From Hungatella sp. UBA7603 (GTDB lineage Bacteria > Bacillota > Clostridia > Lachnospirales > Lachnospiraceae): a stretch of DNA of 64,000 bases. Within the stretch, counting starts at the first letter, position 1, and each line of letters opens with the position of its first letter. Positions 9,346 through 17,072 of this stretch are shown here, piece after piece. The notes beneath the pieces were generated by a model. The model made no database searches, was not told the origin of the DNA, and was given only the letters and a program-made list of their open reading frames with translations. Position numbers and translations under genes: made by a program. Where the stretch lies: positions 145,987 through 209,986 of the forward strand of contig DLJZ01000029.1 in assembly GCA_002478865.1 (NCBI GenBank). The letters are read 5' to 3'.

Positions 9346-10503
9346 TTACTGTGCTGCTACAGAAGATTCTAACGTGGTTCCCTCTGTCTCAGTCTTGCCT
9401 TCTGATGCGGTTTCTTGTGCTGTCTGATTCTCCTTGCTGCCGGCATCGGAAAGGGTTACAACAGAACCATCGTACAATTCACTGGTCCACGTAGCAACGA
9501 TCTGATCGTCAGCCTGAATTCCTTCTTTAATTTCCATAAAGCTGTTATCAGCCAGGCCTACCGTAACTGCATTTTTCTTCAGTTTTCCGTCTACATATGT
9601 ATAGATAAATGGACTTCCGCCCTGATAATAAACACTATCTACTGGTACGGTCATAACATTATCTGCCTTTTGAGAAATCACGTAAAGCTTAACAGAAGTT
9701 CCAGTTGCAAGGGTATTGCCATCTGGAATGGAAGCTTTTACTTTAAATAATCCACTAGCCTGATCAATCATGGTGCTTACTTCTGTAATAGCAGCGGAAC
9801 GGTCGGTTCCATTCTTTTCAAGCTTGATGCTATCTCCTGTCTTAAGTCCGTTTACAATTCGTTCCGGCACATAAAAGGTGACTGCTTTCCCGCCTTCTCC
9901 AGAAATGACACAAAGAACTGTGTTTGGAGAAACCATGTCATGAACCTTTACATTAAAGCTCTCCACTCGTCCAGAGATTGGTGCAGTCACCTGGCTGCTT
10001 TCCAGCTGAATGTTATAACCAATCTTAGCATTATCATATTGAAGTTTTGCAAGCTGGACTTTGTCTACCAAAGACTGATAATCTGCCTCAGCAACATCTC
10101 CTGCCTGATAAAGGACAGTCATTCTGTCTAAATTCTTCTTAGCATCCTCATAGCTGACTCTTGCAGTTTCAGCCGTGATTTTAGCGCTTTCTACCTGCTT
10201 TGTATCAATAACGCAAAGCAACTGTCCTGCACTTACCATGTCACCGGTCTGAACTCCTGTGTTCGTAATCTCACCGCTCCCAAGTGGGGTTACGTAAACA
10301 ATACTGTCTGGTTCAATGGTTCCAATCAGTTCGCTGCTCAATTGAATATTCCGAGTTTCTGGCTTTACGACTGTTACAGCAGGGGGCACTTCTGCTACAA
10401 TCTCATCTTTATTGCCACCAAGTATTCTCGGAATCATCAGACCTGCCACAGCCAAAATCAGGATTACGGCTCCGGCAATTATTACGATCTTTTTCTTTGT
10501 CAT
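9346..10503 (-). CDS. RND efflux adaptor subunit (HlyD/AcrA family)
   Basis: A 385-residue membrane-fusion protein linking pump and TolC-like partner. It has an N-terminal membrane anchor (about 5-25), a lipoyl-like half-motif, an alpha-helical hairpin (about 95-165), the second lipoyl half (APISGRVESFNV) and a beta-barrel region. The C-terminus is Glu/Thr/Ser-rich and low in complexity. The start follows GAGGAGTGA and it is 23 bases downstream of tetR. The anchor is a membrane helix rather than a lipobox. Confidence 0.93.
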   Translation of the reverse strand: MTKKKIVIIAGAVILILAVAGLMIPRILGGNKDEIVAEVPPAVTVVKPETRNIQLSSELIGTIEPDSIVYVTPLGSGEITNTGVQTGDMVSAGQLLCVIDTKQVESAKITAETARVSYEDAKKNLDRMTVLYQAGDVAEADYQSLVDKVQLAKLQYDNAKIGYNIQLESSQVTAPISGRVESFNVKVHDMVSPNTVLCVISGEGGKAVTFYVPERIVNGLKTGDSIKLEKNGTDRSAAITEVSTMIDQASGLFKVKASIPDGNTLATGTSVKLYVISQKADNVMTVPVDSVYYQGGSPFIYTYVDGKLKKNAVTVGLADNSFMEIKEGIQADDQIVATWTSELYDGSVVTLSDAGSKENQTAQETASEGKTETEGTTLESSVAAQ

Positions 10504-10526
10504 AATTCACTCCTCATGTCTCATAA

Positions 10527-11147
10527 TCATTTTAAATTCTGTTTACGAATTCCATACTGCAAAAAATCTAATTTTTTACGGAAAACTTCCTTAATTTTTT
10601 CCTTGTCTTCCGGATGTGCATAATACCACTCAAGACCTTTTCCCATCTCGAAGAAAATTGTAGAAATCAACATACCAAAGGTCTCAATGCTTTGATCCTT
10701 AAAATCTGACTTATCAATGGATTCATGCATAACCTTAAGCATACAAAATTGTCCTGGAGTAATGTTGTGACACAAATGATTGGTCACTCCATACATCTGA
10801 ACACTATCTACAATATTCTTAACTAATTGAAGCATACTTCCATCGTCATAAAGAATACTGTCTTCTACAAAAGAATCTATAGTCTTCCAAAGATCCCCAT
10901 GATTTTTCTTGGCGTTACTTTCCCAAGCAAATTGAAAGTTTTCACCAGCATCTTCAAATATGTACGCAAGCAAATCATGTTTATCTTCAAAATAAGTATA
11001 AAAGCTTCCTCTTGATATACCAGCGTGTTTTATAATTCGATTGATTGAAACCTTTTCAAATGGGACCTGGATGAACTCATCCCTGGCCGCTTTTATTATG
11101 ATTTCCTTTTTTTCCTTCGGAAGGTTATAAAATCGTTCCGTAGGCAT
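10527..11147 (-). CDS. TetR/AcrR family regulator of the RND operon
   Basis: A 206-residue repressor with an N-terminal helix-turn-helix (about residues 10-55, including GISRGSFYTYFEDK) and a variable ligand-binding C-terminus. The start at 11147 is preferred because GGAGGTGAGG lies just upstream; a longer open frame to 11207 overlaps the leader. It is the first gene of the efflux operon and its promoter holds a palindrome of TetR type, so autoregulation by derepression is likely. The inducer is unknown. Confidence 0.92.
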   Translation of the reverse strand: MPTERFYNLPKEKKEIIIKAARDEFIQVPFEKVSINRIIKHAGISRGSFYTYFEDKHDLLAYIFEDAGENFQFAWESNAKKNHGDLWKTIDSFVEDSILYDDGSMLQLVKNIVDSVQMYGVTNHLCHNITPGQFCMLKVMHESIDKSDFKDQSIETFGMLISTIFFEMGKGLEWYYAHPEDKEKIKEVFRKKLDFLQYGIRKQNLK

Positions 11148-11196
11148 TTCCTCACCTCCATCTTTCATGTCCCTGATATATTTGCGCAATATAAGA

Positions 11197-11243
11197 GGTG
11201 ACAACATGCCACTTATTATAATGACACGTTGTCACCTTGTCAA
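11197..11243 (-). promoter_or_regulatory. Consensus promoter with embedded TetR operator
   Basis: On the minus strand TTGACA (11238-11243), exactly 17 bases, TATAAT (11215-11220). The spacer contains a perfect palindrome TGACA-N3-TGTCA at 11222-11234. A second inverted pair, GGTGACAAC (11197-11205) and GTTGTCACC (11228-11236), flanks the -10 box. A repressor bound here would block polymerase. Confidence 0.85.
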
Positions 11244-11280
11244 GAAAGGTTACGTTTATTTAATATAATTTCTCAATATT

Positions 11281-11472
11281 TTATTTCTTCTTGTCCAGAT
11301 GTTCTTTTAATGCCTCATCACTTTCCTCAATCCATAAATCTTCTTCCTCTTCATTAAGCCCAAGAAAACGGGCGAGGGATTCGGTTGAGCTGCTGCCATT
11401 CCATTCATTGATATAATCATCAATATCTTCAAATTCAATCTCACCAGCCAGATATTTTTCCTTAAATGTCAT
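11281..11472 (-). CDS. Small acidic protein of unknown function
   Basis: A 63-residue protein rich in Glu and Asp, with a helical middle (ESLARFLGLNEEE) that loosely recalls a helix-turn-helix, and a Lys-rich C-terminus. No family was recognised with confidence. The start at 11472 is chosen for GGAAAGGAG 8 bases upstream; a longer frame to 11571 runs into gntR and is not supported. It lies 16 bases after the gntR stop, so it is the third gene of the ispE-gntR operon. No terminator separates it from the tetR promoter. Confidence 0.7.
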   Translation of the reverse strand: MTFKEKYLAGEIEFEDIDDYINEWNGSSSTESLARFLGLNEEEEDLWIEESDEALKEHLDKKK

Positions 11473-11488
11473 ATACAAACTCCTTTCC

Positions 11489-12163
11489 TTACTCGTGCTC
11501 TTTGATATTTCTTGAAACTGTAATTTCCTGATTATCGATATGTTCCCGCATGGCTTCCTTAGCTTCTTCAACCTTGCGTCCTTTGACAGCCTCTAATATA
11601 TTATCATGCTCCAGCAATAATATCTGTCGCTTATCTTCATCCTTGATATATTCTAATCGGTAGCGATACATCTGCTCCCTTAAATTATTAATCATCTGTA
11701 TCAGTCTGTCATTGCAGGTCCCTTTATAGATGACATCGTGATATGCTTCATCTGTCTCTGCAATTTCCATAGGATTTCCGTTTAATACAGCATTTTTAAA
11801 TTCTTCCTGTCTCTGCTCCAGCTCATCTACCGCATCTGGAAGCATACGCTGGCAAGCCAGTTCAATGGCCAGTTCCTCTAAGGATCTGCGGACCTCTAAG
11901 ACATCTCTTAAGCTTTTTTCAGAAATCTTTGCTACCTCAGCACCCTTTCTTGGGATCATGAGGACTAGTCCTTCCAGTTCAAGCTTACGGATGGCTTCCC
12001 TTATAGGAGTACGGCTAACTCCGAGGCGGTCAGCAAGCTGAATTTCCATCAGTCGCTCTCCTGGTGCCAGTTCTCCTTTTAAAATCGCCTGTCTTAGCGT
12101 GTTGAAAACCACATCACGTAGCGGCAGATACTCATTCATATTGACCTTTAAATCATTGCCCAT
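11489..12163 (-). CDS. GntR family regulator, FadR/FCD subfamily
   Basis: A 224-residue DNA-binding regulator. The N-terminal winged helix (about 10-75) includes LADRLGVSRTPIREAIRKLE, and the C-terminal all-helical FCD domain (about 85-210) carries conserved acidic and His residues that usually bind a metal or small acid. It starts behind AAGGAGG and overlaps the end of ispE by 11 bases, so translation is coupled. GTATAC-type motifs near the ispE promoter could be its operators. The effector is unknown. Confidence 0.9.
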   Translation of the reverse strand: MGNDLKVNMNEYLPLRDVVFNTLRQAILKGELAPGERLMEIQLADRLGVSRTPIREAIRKLELEGLVLMIPRKGAEVAKISEKSLRDVLEVRRSLEELAIELACQRMLPDAVDELEQRQEEFKNAVLNGNPMEIAETDEAYHDVIYKGTCNDRLIQMINNLREQMYRYRLEYIKDEDKRQILLLEHDNILEAVKGRKVEEAKEAMREHIDNQEITVSRNIKEHE

Positions 12164-13058
12164 TGGTAACCTCCTTGGTATTATAAAAATTGGTTAAATA
12201 GACCTGTTTCACCAGACCTTTGCTTTTACCGTAACGCAGTTCTTCATAAGCGTTCTCCGCTGCCTTGGGGCTTACAAATATGCCAAACACCGTAGGACCG
12301 CTTCCGCTCATCAATGCATTTACAGCTCCAAGCTCCTTTATTTTTTCCTTAATCTGTTCGATGACTGGATATTCCTTTATAGTGACCGTCTCTAAAACAT
12401 TTCCAAGGCGCTGGGACACCTGATGGATGTTGTGACTTTTAATGGCCTCTATGATTCCGTCAATATCTGGGTGGTCCTCAGCCTTAAGCCCTTCCAGATT
12501 AAGATTATCATAAACAAATTTGGTAGATACGCCCACAGCAGGTTTTGCAATCAATACCTGACATTGAGGCATATCTGGTAGAGGGGTAAGAACCTCACCA
12601 ATTCCTTCTGACAATGCAGTTCCCCTTAATATGCAGTAGGGAACATCTGCACCAATTTTAACGCCTCGTTTCATAAGCTCTTCTCTGCTAAGTCCAAGCT
12701 GAAACATCTTATTCACTCCAAACAGTACGGCTGCCGCATCGCTACTGCCTCCTGCCATTCCAGCGGATACCGGTATGAACTTTTTTAAAGTAATCCGGAT
12801 TCCGTGAGAAACATGAAACTCATCCATTAAGAGCTTCGCCGCTTTGTATACCAAATTGTTCTCATTCACTGGTAAGTAAAACAAATTGGTAACAATCTCA
12901 ATGCCTGGTGTTTCCTTTAAGTAAATATCGATCTTATCGTAAAGGCCCACAGTCTGCATGATCATGCGAACATCGTGGTATCCGTCTTCCCGTCTCCGCA
13001 AAACATCAAGCCCCAGATTAATTTTTCCATATGCTTTTAATCCCAGATGTCTTATCAT
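12153..13058 (-). CDS. ispE: 4-diphosphocytidyl-2-C-methyl-D-erythritol kinase
   Basis: Phosphorylates CDP-methylerythritol in the MEP pathway to isoprenoid precursors. At 301 residues it has the GHMP-kinase layout: N-terminal AYGKINLGLDV, the ATP loop PVSAGMAGGSSDAAA, and the C-terminal MSGSGPTVFG. The start at 13058 follows GAGAGGG by about 10 bases; upstream in-frame codons have no ribosome site. It heads the operon with gntR and the small acidic gene. Confidence 0.94.
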   Translation of the reverse strand: MIRHLGLKAYGKINLGLDVLRRREDGYHDVRMIMQTVGLYDKIDIYLKETPGIEIVTNLFYLPVNENNLVYKAAKLLMDEFHVSHGIRITLKKFIPVSAGMAGGSSDAAAVLFGVNKMFQLGLSREELMKRGVKIGADVPYCILRGTALSEGIGEVLTPLPDMPQCQVLIAKPAVGVSTKFVYDNLNLEGLKAEDHPDIDGIIEAIKSHNIHQVSQRLGNVLETVTIKEYPVIEQIKEKIKELGAVNALMSGSGPTVFGIFVSPKAAENAYEELRYGKSKGLVKQVYLTNFYNTKEVTNGQ

Positions 13059-13106
13059 AGGCAAACAGCCCTCTCTTTTGTATAGATTGTTTTTTTGCGT
13101 TTTTTT

Positions 13107-13148
13107 GTATACAGTATTTAGTATATACCCAAACTTGGAAAAGTACAA
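13107..13148 (-). promoter_or_regulatory. ispE promoter with GTATAC motifs
   Basis: On the minus strand TTGTAC (13143-13148), 17 bases, TATACT (13120-13125). A GTATAC palindrome lies at 13107-13112 just past the start point and a related GTATATAC at 13121-13128 overlaps the -10. GntR/FCD regulators often bind such cores, so autoregulation by the operon's GntR is possible. Confidence 0.6.
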
Positions 13149-13202
13149 GCGTTATTCTTTTAACATGAGAGCAGGTGAAATTCATGAAAATTTTTCTCAA
13201 AT

Positions 13203-13239
13203 AAAAAGGACTCCAGCAGTCATACTGCGGAGCCTTTTT
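13203..13239. terminator. Intrinsic terminator after alarmone synthetase
   Basis: An 11-bp stem with two bulged A (13208-13234) is flanked by five A on the left and six T on the right, so it can act in both directions. It separates the synthetase gene from ispE. Confidence 0.8.
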
Positions 13240-13251
13240 TCTCTAATTCTC

Positions 13252-13830
13252 TTATAAAAAATCTTCCATCGCTTCTTCCATTGCCTTTAAATCAGAGGCA
13301 TAATCCTTAAATGCATCCTCGGCTTCGCATTCCTTTTTCCCTTTATAGCAGATTCTATGCTCCATGCTGGCCCATAAATCCATGGACATGGTACGAAGTT
13401 GAATCTCCACCGGGTAGTACTCCATTCCATCTGTATGATAGACTGGAACACCGAATACAATGTGATAGCTCCTATAGCCATTGGCCTTTGGTTCTCTAAT
13501 ATAGTCGCTTTCTTTTATAATTACAATATCGTTCTGCTTTTTTAAAAGGCTTACTACCGCATAGATATCTCTTACAAAGTAACAGATAATACGAATTCCT
13601 GCGATGTCCGTCAAATAATCCCTGGAGGAATCTGTACTGATCTCATATCCGTTAATTTGAAGCTTCTTCTCTATGCTCTCCTTTTGCTTAATCCTATGCT
13701 GAATGTGATGAATGGGATAATTTTGATACTTTCTTCTATAATCCTGATTCAGTACATCCACTCTGACCAGAATATTCTTAAGCGCATCTTCATATGGCTG
13801 GACAAAGCATAGGTACTCTTCTTCGGTCAT
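13252..13830 (-). CDS. Small alarmone synthetase (GTP pyrophosphokinase, RelQ/YjbM type)
   Basis: Transfers pyrophosphate from ATP to GDP or GTP to make (p)ppGpp. The 192-residue protein contains only the synthetase domain: RDYLTDIAGIRIICYF, the YRSYHIVF motif and VEIQLRT followed by WASMEHRICYK. It has no hydrolase, TGS or ACT domain, which matches small alarmone synthetases. The start at 13830 follows GGGAGGTGG; the ATG 18 bases upstream lies in front of that ribosome site. It appears monocistronic. Confidence 0.9.
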   Translation of the reverse strand: MTEEEYLCFVQPYEDALKNILVRVDVLNQDYRRKYQNYPIHHIQHRIKQKESIEKKLQINGYEISTDSSRDYLTDIAGIRIICYFVRDIYAVVSLLKKQNDIVIIKESDYIREPKANGYRSYHIVFGVPVYHTDGMEYYPVEIQLRTMSMDLWASMEHRICYKGKKECEAEDAFKDYASDLKAMEEAMEDFL

Positions 13831-13923
13831 ATTCCACCTCCCTGGCAATTCCTTATCACGGAAATTAAGTATAACCTTTTTTTGTGTCTAACTGGTGTAC
13901 AAACTATGAATTAGAAGAAGGGC

Positions 13924-14676
13924 TTAATCCTGCTTTTCATCTTCTTCTTTGGTAGGGTTTTCATCACCCTTTGCCAAAAGTATGCTGTTTACTGGAACCT
14001 CTTCATCATAGAAAAGTGGTTTCAGATCATCCGTAGGCTCTTCGGTTTTAGGCATGTACTGTTCAAAAACCGGAGACAGAATATAAGAATTTATAAATGC
14101 AAGGATAGGAAATCCAAATAACATAAAAATCATGAGTACAGGAGGTACTACGAATACAAATCCCATAACAATGAGTGCTACATTAATCACAATCATTCCG
14201 ATGGTACGGAATAAATGGCGTAAGGACATAAAAAATGCATTAAAAAAGGTTTTCTTTACTGTATTAAAAAATCTGGACTGAAGTGGGAAGATGTACATAA
14301 ATACCGCAGCATAAACAATGGCCAAGGCTAAAAATACAGTCAACATCACAGTCTTTATCGTGCCGGAACCAGTGAATAATCTAGCAAAGAAATACAGATC
14401 CACTCCTAGGATTGCACCAATTGCCAAAAGCACCAGCCAAATCGCAGTAGCCTGTTTGAAATTCTCCTTAAATGATTTAAAAAAGGATCGAATGGTGTAA
14501 CCGTCATCATCCCTTGCAAGCTTCAGCGTCACATAATAAACGGCTGTTGTGGATGCTCCGATGGTGAATATCGGTATACTGAATACAAGCCACAAAATAT
14601 TTAATAGGATCAAATCTCCGAATTTGCCTATAAAGCGCCACACCGGATTATCATAATTAAAAAAACCAGATAGCAT
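13924..14676 (-). CDS. DUF624 (YesL) family membrane protein
   Basis: A 250-residue integral membrane protein with about five hydrophobic helices (near 22-45, 75-98, 108-130, 155-180 and 180-200) and the family N-terminus (GDLILLNILWLVFSIPIFTIGASTTA). The acidic C-terminal tail is cytoplasmic or disordered. YesL proteins often accompany carbohydrate ABC transporters, but none is adjacent here. Function unknown. Confidence 0.9.
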   Translation of the reverse strand: MLSGFFNYDNPVWRFIGKFGDLILLNILWLVFSIPIFTIGASTTAVYYVTLKLARDDDGYTIRSFFKSFKENFKQATAIWLVLLAIGAILGVDLYFFARLFTGSGTIKTVMLTVFLALAIVYAAVFMYIFPLQSRFFNTVKKTFFNAFFMSLRHLFRTIGMIVINVALIVMGFVFVVPPVLMIFMLFGFPILAFINSYILSPVFEQYMPKTEEPTDDLKPLFYDEEVPVNSILLAKGDENPTKEEDEKQD

Positions 14677-14711
14677 ATGTCATACCCCTTCTCTCTTTAG
14701 CGTCAAATGTC

Positions 14712-14740
14712 ATTATAGCGGATTTACTAATAAAAATCAA
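14712..14740 (-). promoter_or_regulatory. Promoter of DUF624 gene
   Basis: On the minus strand TTGATT (14735-14740), 17 bases, TATAAT (14712-14717). The start codon is about 35 bases further on. Confidence 0.75.
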
Positions 14741-14799
14741 ACATTCTTATTTATTTCATGGAAAATTTATAGTTTATTCTTAAATAACTCCCGGTAATA

Positions 14800-14808
14800 T
14801 GATATAAT
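14800..14808 (+). promoter_or_regulatory. Extended -10 promoter
   Basis: TGATATAAT at 14800-14808 is a complete extended -10 element; only a weak -35 (TTAAAT, 14780-14785) sits 17 bases upstream. It serves the membrane-anchored unknown that starts at 14851. Confidence 0.65.
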
Positions 14809-14850
14809 CAATAAATAATTTGGAAAATGATAAAAAAAAAGGAGCGCATC

Positions 14851-15552
14851 ATGACCCCATACGAAGACAAGACCATAAAGGATTCCCTGCGTGAGGAAAG
14901 AAAAAAGCTTAAGGATATGAATGGCAAGGACAAGCTCTGGTACATATGGGAATATTATAAAATCCCTATTATCAGTGTATTTGTATCCCTATTTATTATC
15001 ATATCCATTGCCTCTGCCATCTATAACAACCGGTTTGAGACAGCGTTAAACTGTGTCATCTTAAACAGCCAGTTTACAAGCGAATCCACTTCTCCAGATG
15101 ATTACTTTGACAAAGGCTTTCGTCAGTATATCAATCTTCCAGAGGATACAAAGATCGAAGTAAATCACTCCATGTCCCTCTCTTTTGATGAGTCTGCCAT
15201 GAGCGATTTCACATATGCAGAGCTGGCAAAGCTTTCTGCTATGATTACCAGCAAGGAACTAGATGTAATTATCGGTAGAAAAGATTCCATCGATCATTTT
15301 GGTAAGATGGACGGCTTTACGGATTTAAAGGAAATCCTTTCTCCCGAAGAGTATGAGAAAGTAAAAGATAAAATTTATTTTGTAACCTCTGATGAGACCG
15401 GACAAAAGGTAGCCGCAGGCATCATAATCGACGAAGCCGATTTTGAGAAAAAAACCGGACTGCTCATCGACGGACCGATTCTTTCGGTTATGATAAACTC
15501 CACTCATAAAGACACAGCACTTGGCCTGATTCGTTACATGTTTGGGCTTTAA
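14851..15552 (+). CDS. Membrane-anchored protein of unknown function
   Basis: A 233-residue protein. The N-terminus is charged and coiled (about 1-32), followed by one membrane helix (about 35-57), leaving about 175 residues outside the cell. The external part has a substrate-binding-protein-like flavour (DVIIGRKDSIDHF, DLKEILSPEEYEKV) but no family was recognised. The start at 14851 follows AAAGGAG; the ATG at 14827 lies before the ribosome site. Its last 65 bases overlap the 3' end of the convergent GNAT gene. Confidence 0.78.
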   Translation: MTPYEDKTIKDSLREERKKLKDMNGKDKLWYIWEYYKIPIISVFVSLFIIISIASAIYNNRFETALNCVILNSQFTSESTSPDDYFDKGFRQYINLPEDTKIEVNHSMSLSFDESAMSDFTYAELAKLSAMITSKELDVIIGRKDSIDHFGKMDGFTDLKEILSPEEYEKVKDKIYFVTSDETGQKVAAGIIIDEADFEKKTGLLIDGPILSVMINSTHKDTALGLIRYMFGL

Positions 15553-16237
15553 GGGTAAAACCAAGGGCTTCTATCAGCTGAATGGAAGGAAGATTGTCCC
15601 AAAGGATTCTTGCATAGATTCTCTGAACAATTTTCTTGCTGGCATAAGATAAGATGGCCTGGCATCCTTCTTTGGCGTAACCATTCATTCGATAGGAAGA
15701 AAAGATGTGATATCCCAGCTCTACCGGGGTATCTTTTTCTTTTATAAAGGGAAGAAATTCTTCCATATCAGAAAGATCCATTGGAATGATACCTGCTTTT
15801 CCTACAATCATTCCTGTCTTACGATCCATAAGCGCCCATATGCCGTACTCAAAAAATCCATACTGGCACCTAATATAATCGTTTAAAGAATCTTGATGAT
15901 AAAAAATCTCTCCGTTTACTCCCCCGTCCGGCTCATGAGGAACCATGTGGCTATCCTCTGATATAAATTCTCTGACAATAAGTCTGTCTGTCTTTGCAAT
16001 GGGAAAGGGAAGTCCATGCCTTCTTCTTACTACCTTTTCTAAAAACTCAGTATCAATGTCTTTTATCGATTCCACGAGATAGGCAGCTGGGGAGAGGGAT
16101 TGCCCTGGATCACTTCTATCCCATAAGCCAATAACAGCCCTGCCTTCTGCATAAGCAGAACACAGGGCCTTTGAATCGTCAGACACGGTAATTTTATATT
16201 TGGTTCCTTCTATTATAATTACCCGTTCCAGAGTCAT
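15488..16237 (-). CDS. GNAT family N-acetyltransferase
   Basis: An acetyl-CoA-dependent acyltransferase of about 249 residues. The N-terminal third (about 1-90) is a family-specific extension, followed by a GNAT fold with RLIVREF, the beta-4/acetyl-CoA region GYHIFSSYRMNGYAKEG and the closing NLPSIQLIEALGF. The substrate is unknown; the LVREF to NxxSIxxxExLGF pattern recalls RimJ/RimL-type enzymes. The ATG at 16237 is 4 bases past the ppi stop and lacks a ribosome site, so coupled reinitiation is likely; a TTG at 16276 is an alternative. Confidence 0.85.
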   Translation of the reverse strand: MTLERVIIIEGTKYKITVSDDSKALCSAYAEGRAVIGLWDRSDPGQSLSPAAYLVESIKDIDTEFLEKVVRRRHGLPFPIAKTDRLIVREFISEDSHMVPHEPDGGVNGEIFYHQDSLNDYIRCQYGFFEYGIWALMDRKTGMIVGKAGIIPMDLSDMEEFLPFIKEKDTPVELGYHIFSSYRMNGYAKEGCQAILSYASKKIVQRIYARILWDNLPSIQLIEALGFTLKAQTCNESGQVLCLYEWSLS

Positions 16238-16241
16238 AGAA

Positions 16242-16760
16242 TTAAACGGTTTCTGGTTCTGGAAATTCTTCGCCAAAAGTATCCGCTGTTACAGACTTGA
16301 TTTTCTGCTCGTTCATAGGGCGATCCCCGTGATCTGTCTTAACATCAGCAATCTTGTTTACAATATCCATTCCTTCAATTACTTTACCAAATCCAGCATA
16401 AGCGCCATCTAAATGAGGAGCTGCCTTATGCATAACAAAGAACTGAGATCCTGCAGAATCTGGATGCATGGATCTTGCCATAGAAAGTACACCTTCTGTG
16501 TGCTTAAGATCATTTGCTACGCCATTCTGGCTAAATTCACCTTTAATGGAATATCCAGGACCGCCTGTCCCTGTACCCTGAGGACAACCTCCCTGTAACA
16601 TAAAACCATTAATAACTCTGTGAAAAATCAAACCATCGTAAAAACCTTTTTTTATAAGACTCAAATAATTATTTACTGTGTTAGGTGCGATTTCTGGATA
16701 AAGTTCTGCTTTGATCACATCTCCGTTTTCCATTGTAATTGTAATAACCGGATTTTTCAT
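16242..16760 (-). CDS. Cyclophilin-type peptidyl-prolyl isomerase
   Basis: Catalyses cis-trans isomerisation of Xaa-Pro bonds. The 172 residues carry the cyclophilin core: FHRVINGFMLQGGCPQGTGTGGPGY (split motif near 45-70), the active-site Arg in FHRV, and SAGSQFFVM. No signal peptide, so cytoplasmic. It starts behind GGAAAGGAAG and is transcribed with the GNAT gene downstream. Confidence 0.93.
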   Translation of the reverse strand: MKNPVITITMENGDVIKAELYPEIAPNTVNNYLSLIKKGFYDGLIFHRVINGFMLQGGCPQGTGTGGPGYSIKGEFSQNGVANDLKHTEGVLSMARSMHPDSAGSQFFVMHKAAPHLDGAYAGFGKVIEGMDIVNKIADVKTDHGDRPMNEQKIKSVTADTFGEEFPEPETV

Positions 16761-16801
16761 ATCTTTCTTCCTTTCCCGCCGTTAGGCTTAAGTATGTCTG
16801 T

Positions 16802-16830
16802 ATTTTATCAAATCCTTTTGTTTTTGTCTA
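16802..16830 (-). promoter_or_regulatory. Promoter of cyclophilin-GNAT operon
   Basis: On the minus strand TAGACA (16825-16830), 17 bases, TAAAAT (16802-16807). It is about 40 bases upstream of the cyclophilin start. Confidence 0.65.
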
Positions 16831-16904
16831 GTTGTTCATATTTTGTTTAAATTTCATTCAAAAACCTTTTACACCAGTAACATGATTTCTTCATGTTTGA
16901 TGGA

Positions 16905-17052
16905 TATAATGACAATGTAAACAAAATTACTAAAAAGATTTTTTTCATAATACGGGCTGGTAACTAGTTACCAGCCCTCCTCCCTTTTTGAAATATTTTT
17001 GCCGGATGCATTGCATGGTTTAGCTTCCTCTAATCCATGCAATGTTTTTTTG
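16905..17052 (+). ncRNA. Candidate small RNA
   Basis: In a 312-base stretch with no gene, a plus-strand TATAAT (16905-16910) is followed by a perfect 24-base palindrome (16954-16977) and a terminator: 10-bp stem 17009-17018 with 17035-17044, then eight T (17045-17052). No plus-strand gene upstream explains this terminator. A transcript of about 135 bases is predicted. The -35 region is poor and no known RNA family was recognised. Confidence 0.35.
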
Positions 17053-17072
17053 TGCCTATTTCACTATTTCGT

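Noticed and set aside
12958..13257. Plus-strand open frame of 99 residues
   Set aside because: It runs through the ispE promoter and a terminator hairpin and has no homology by eye.
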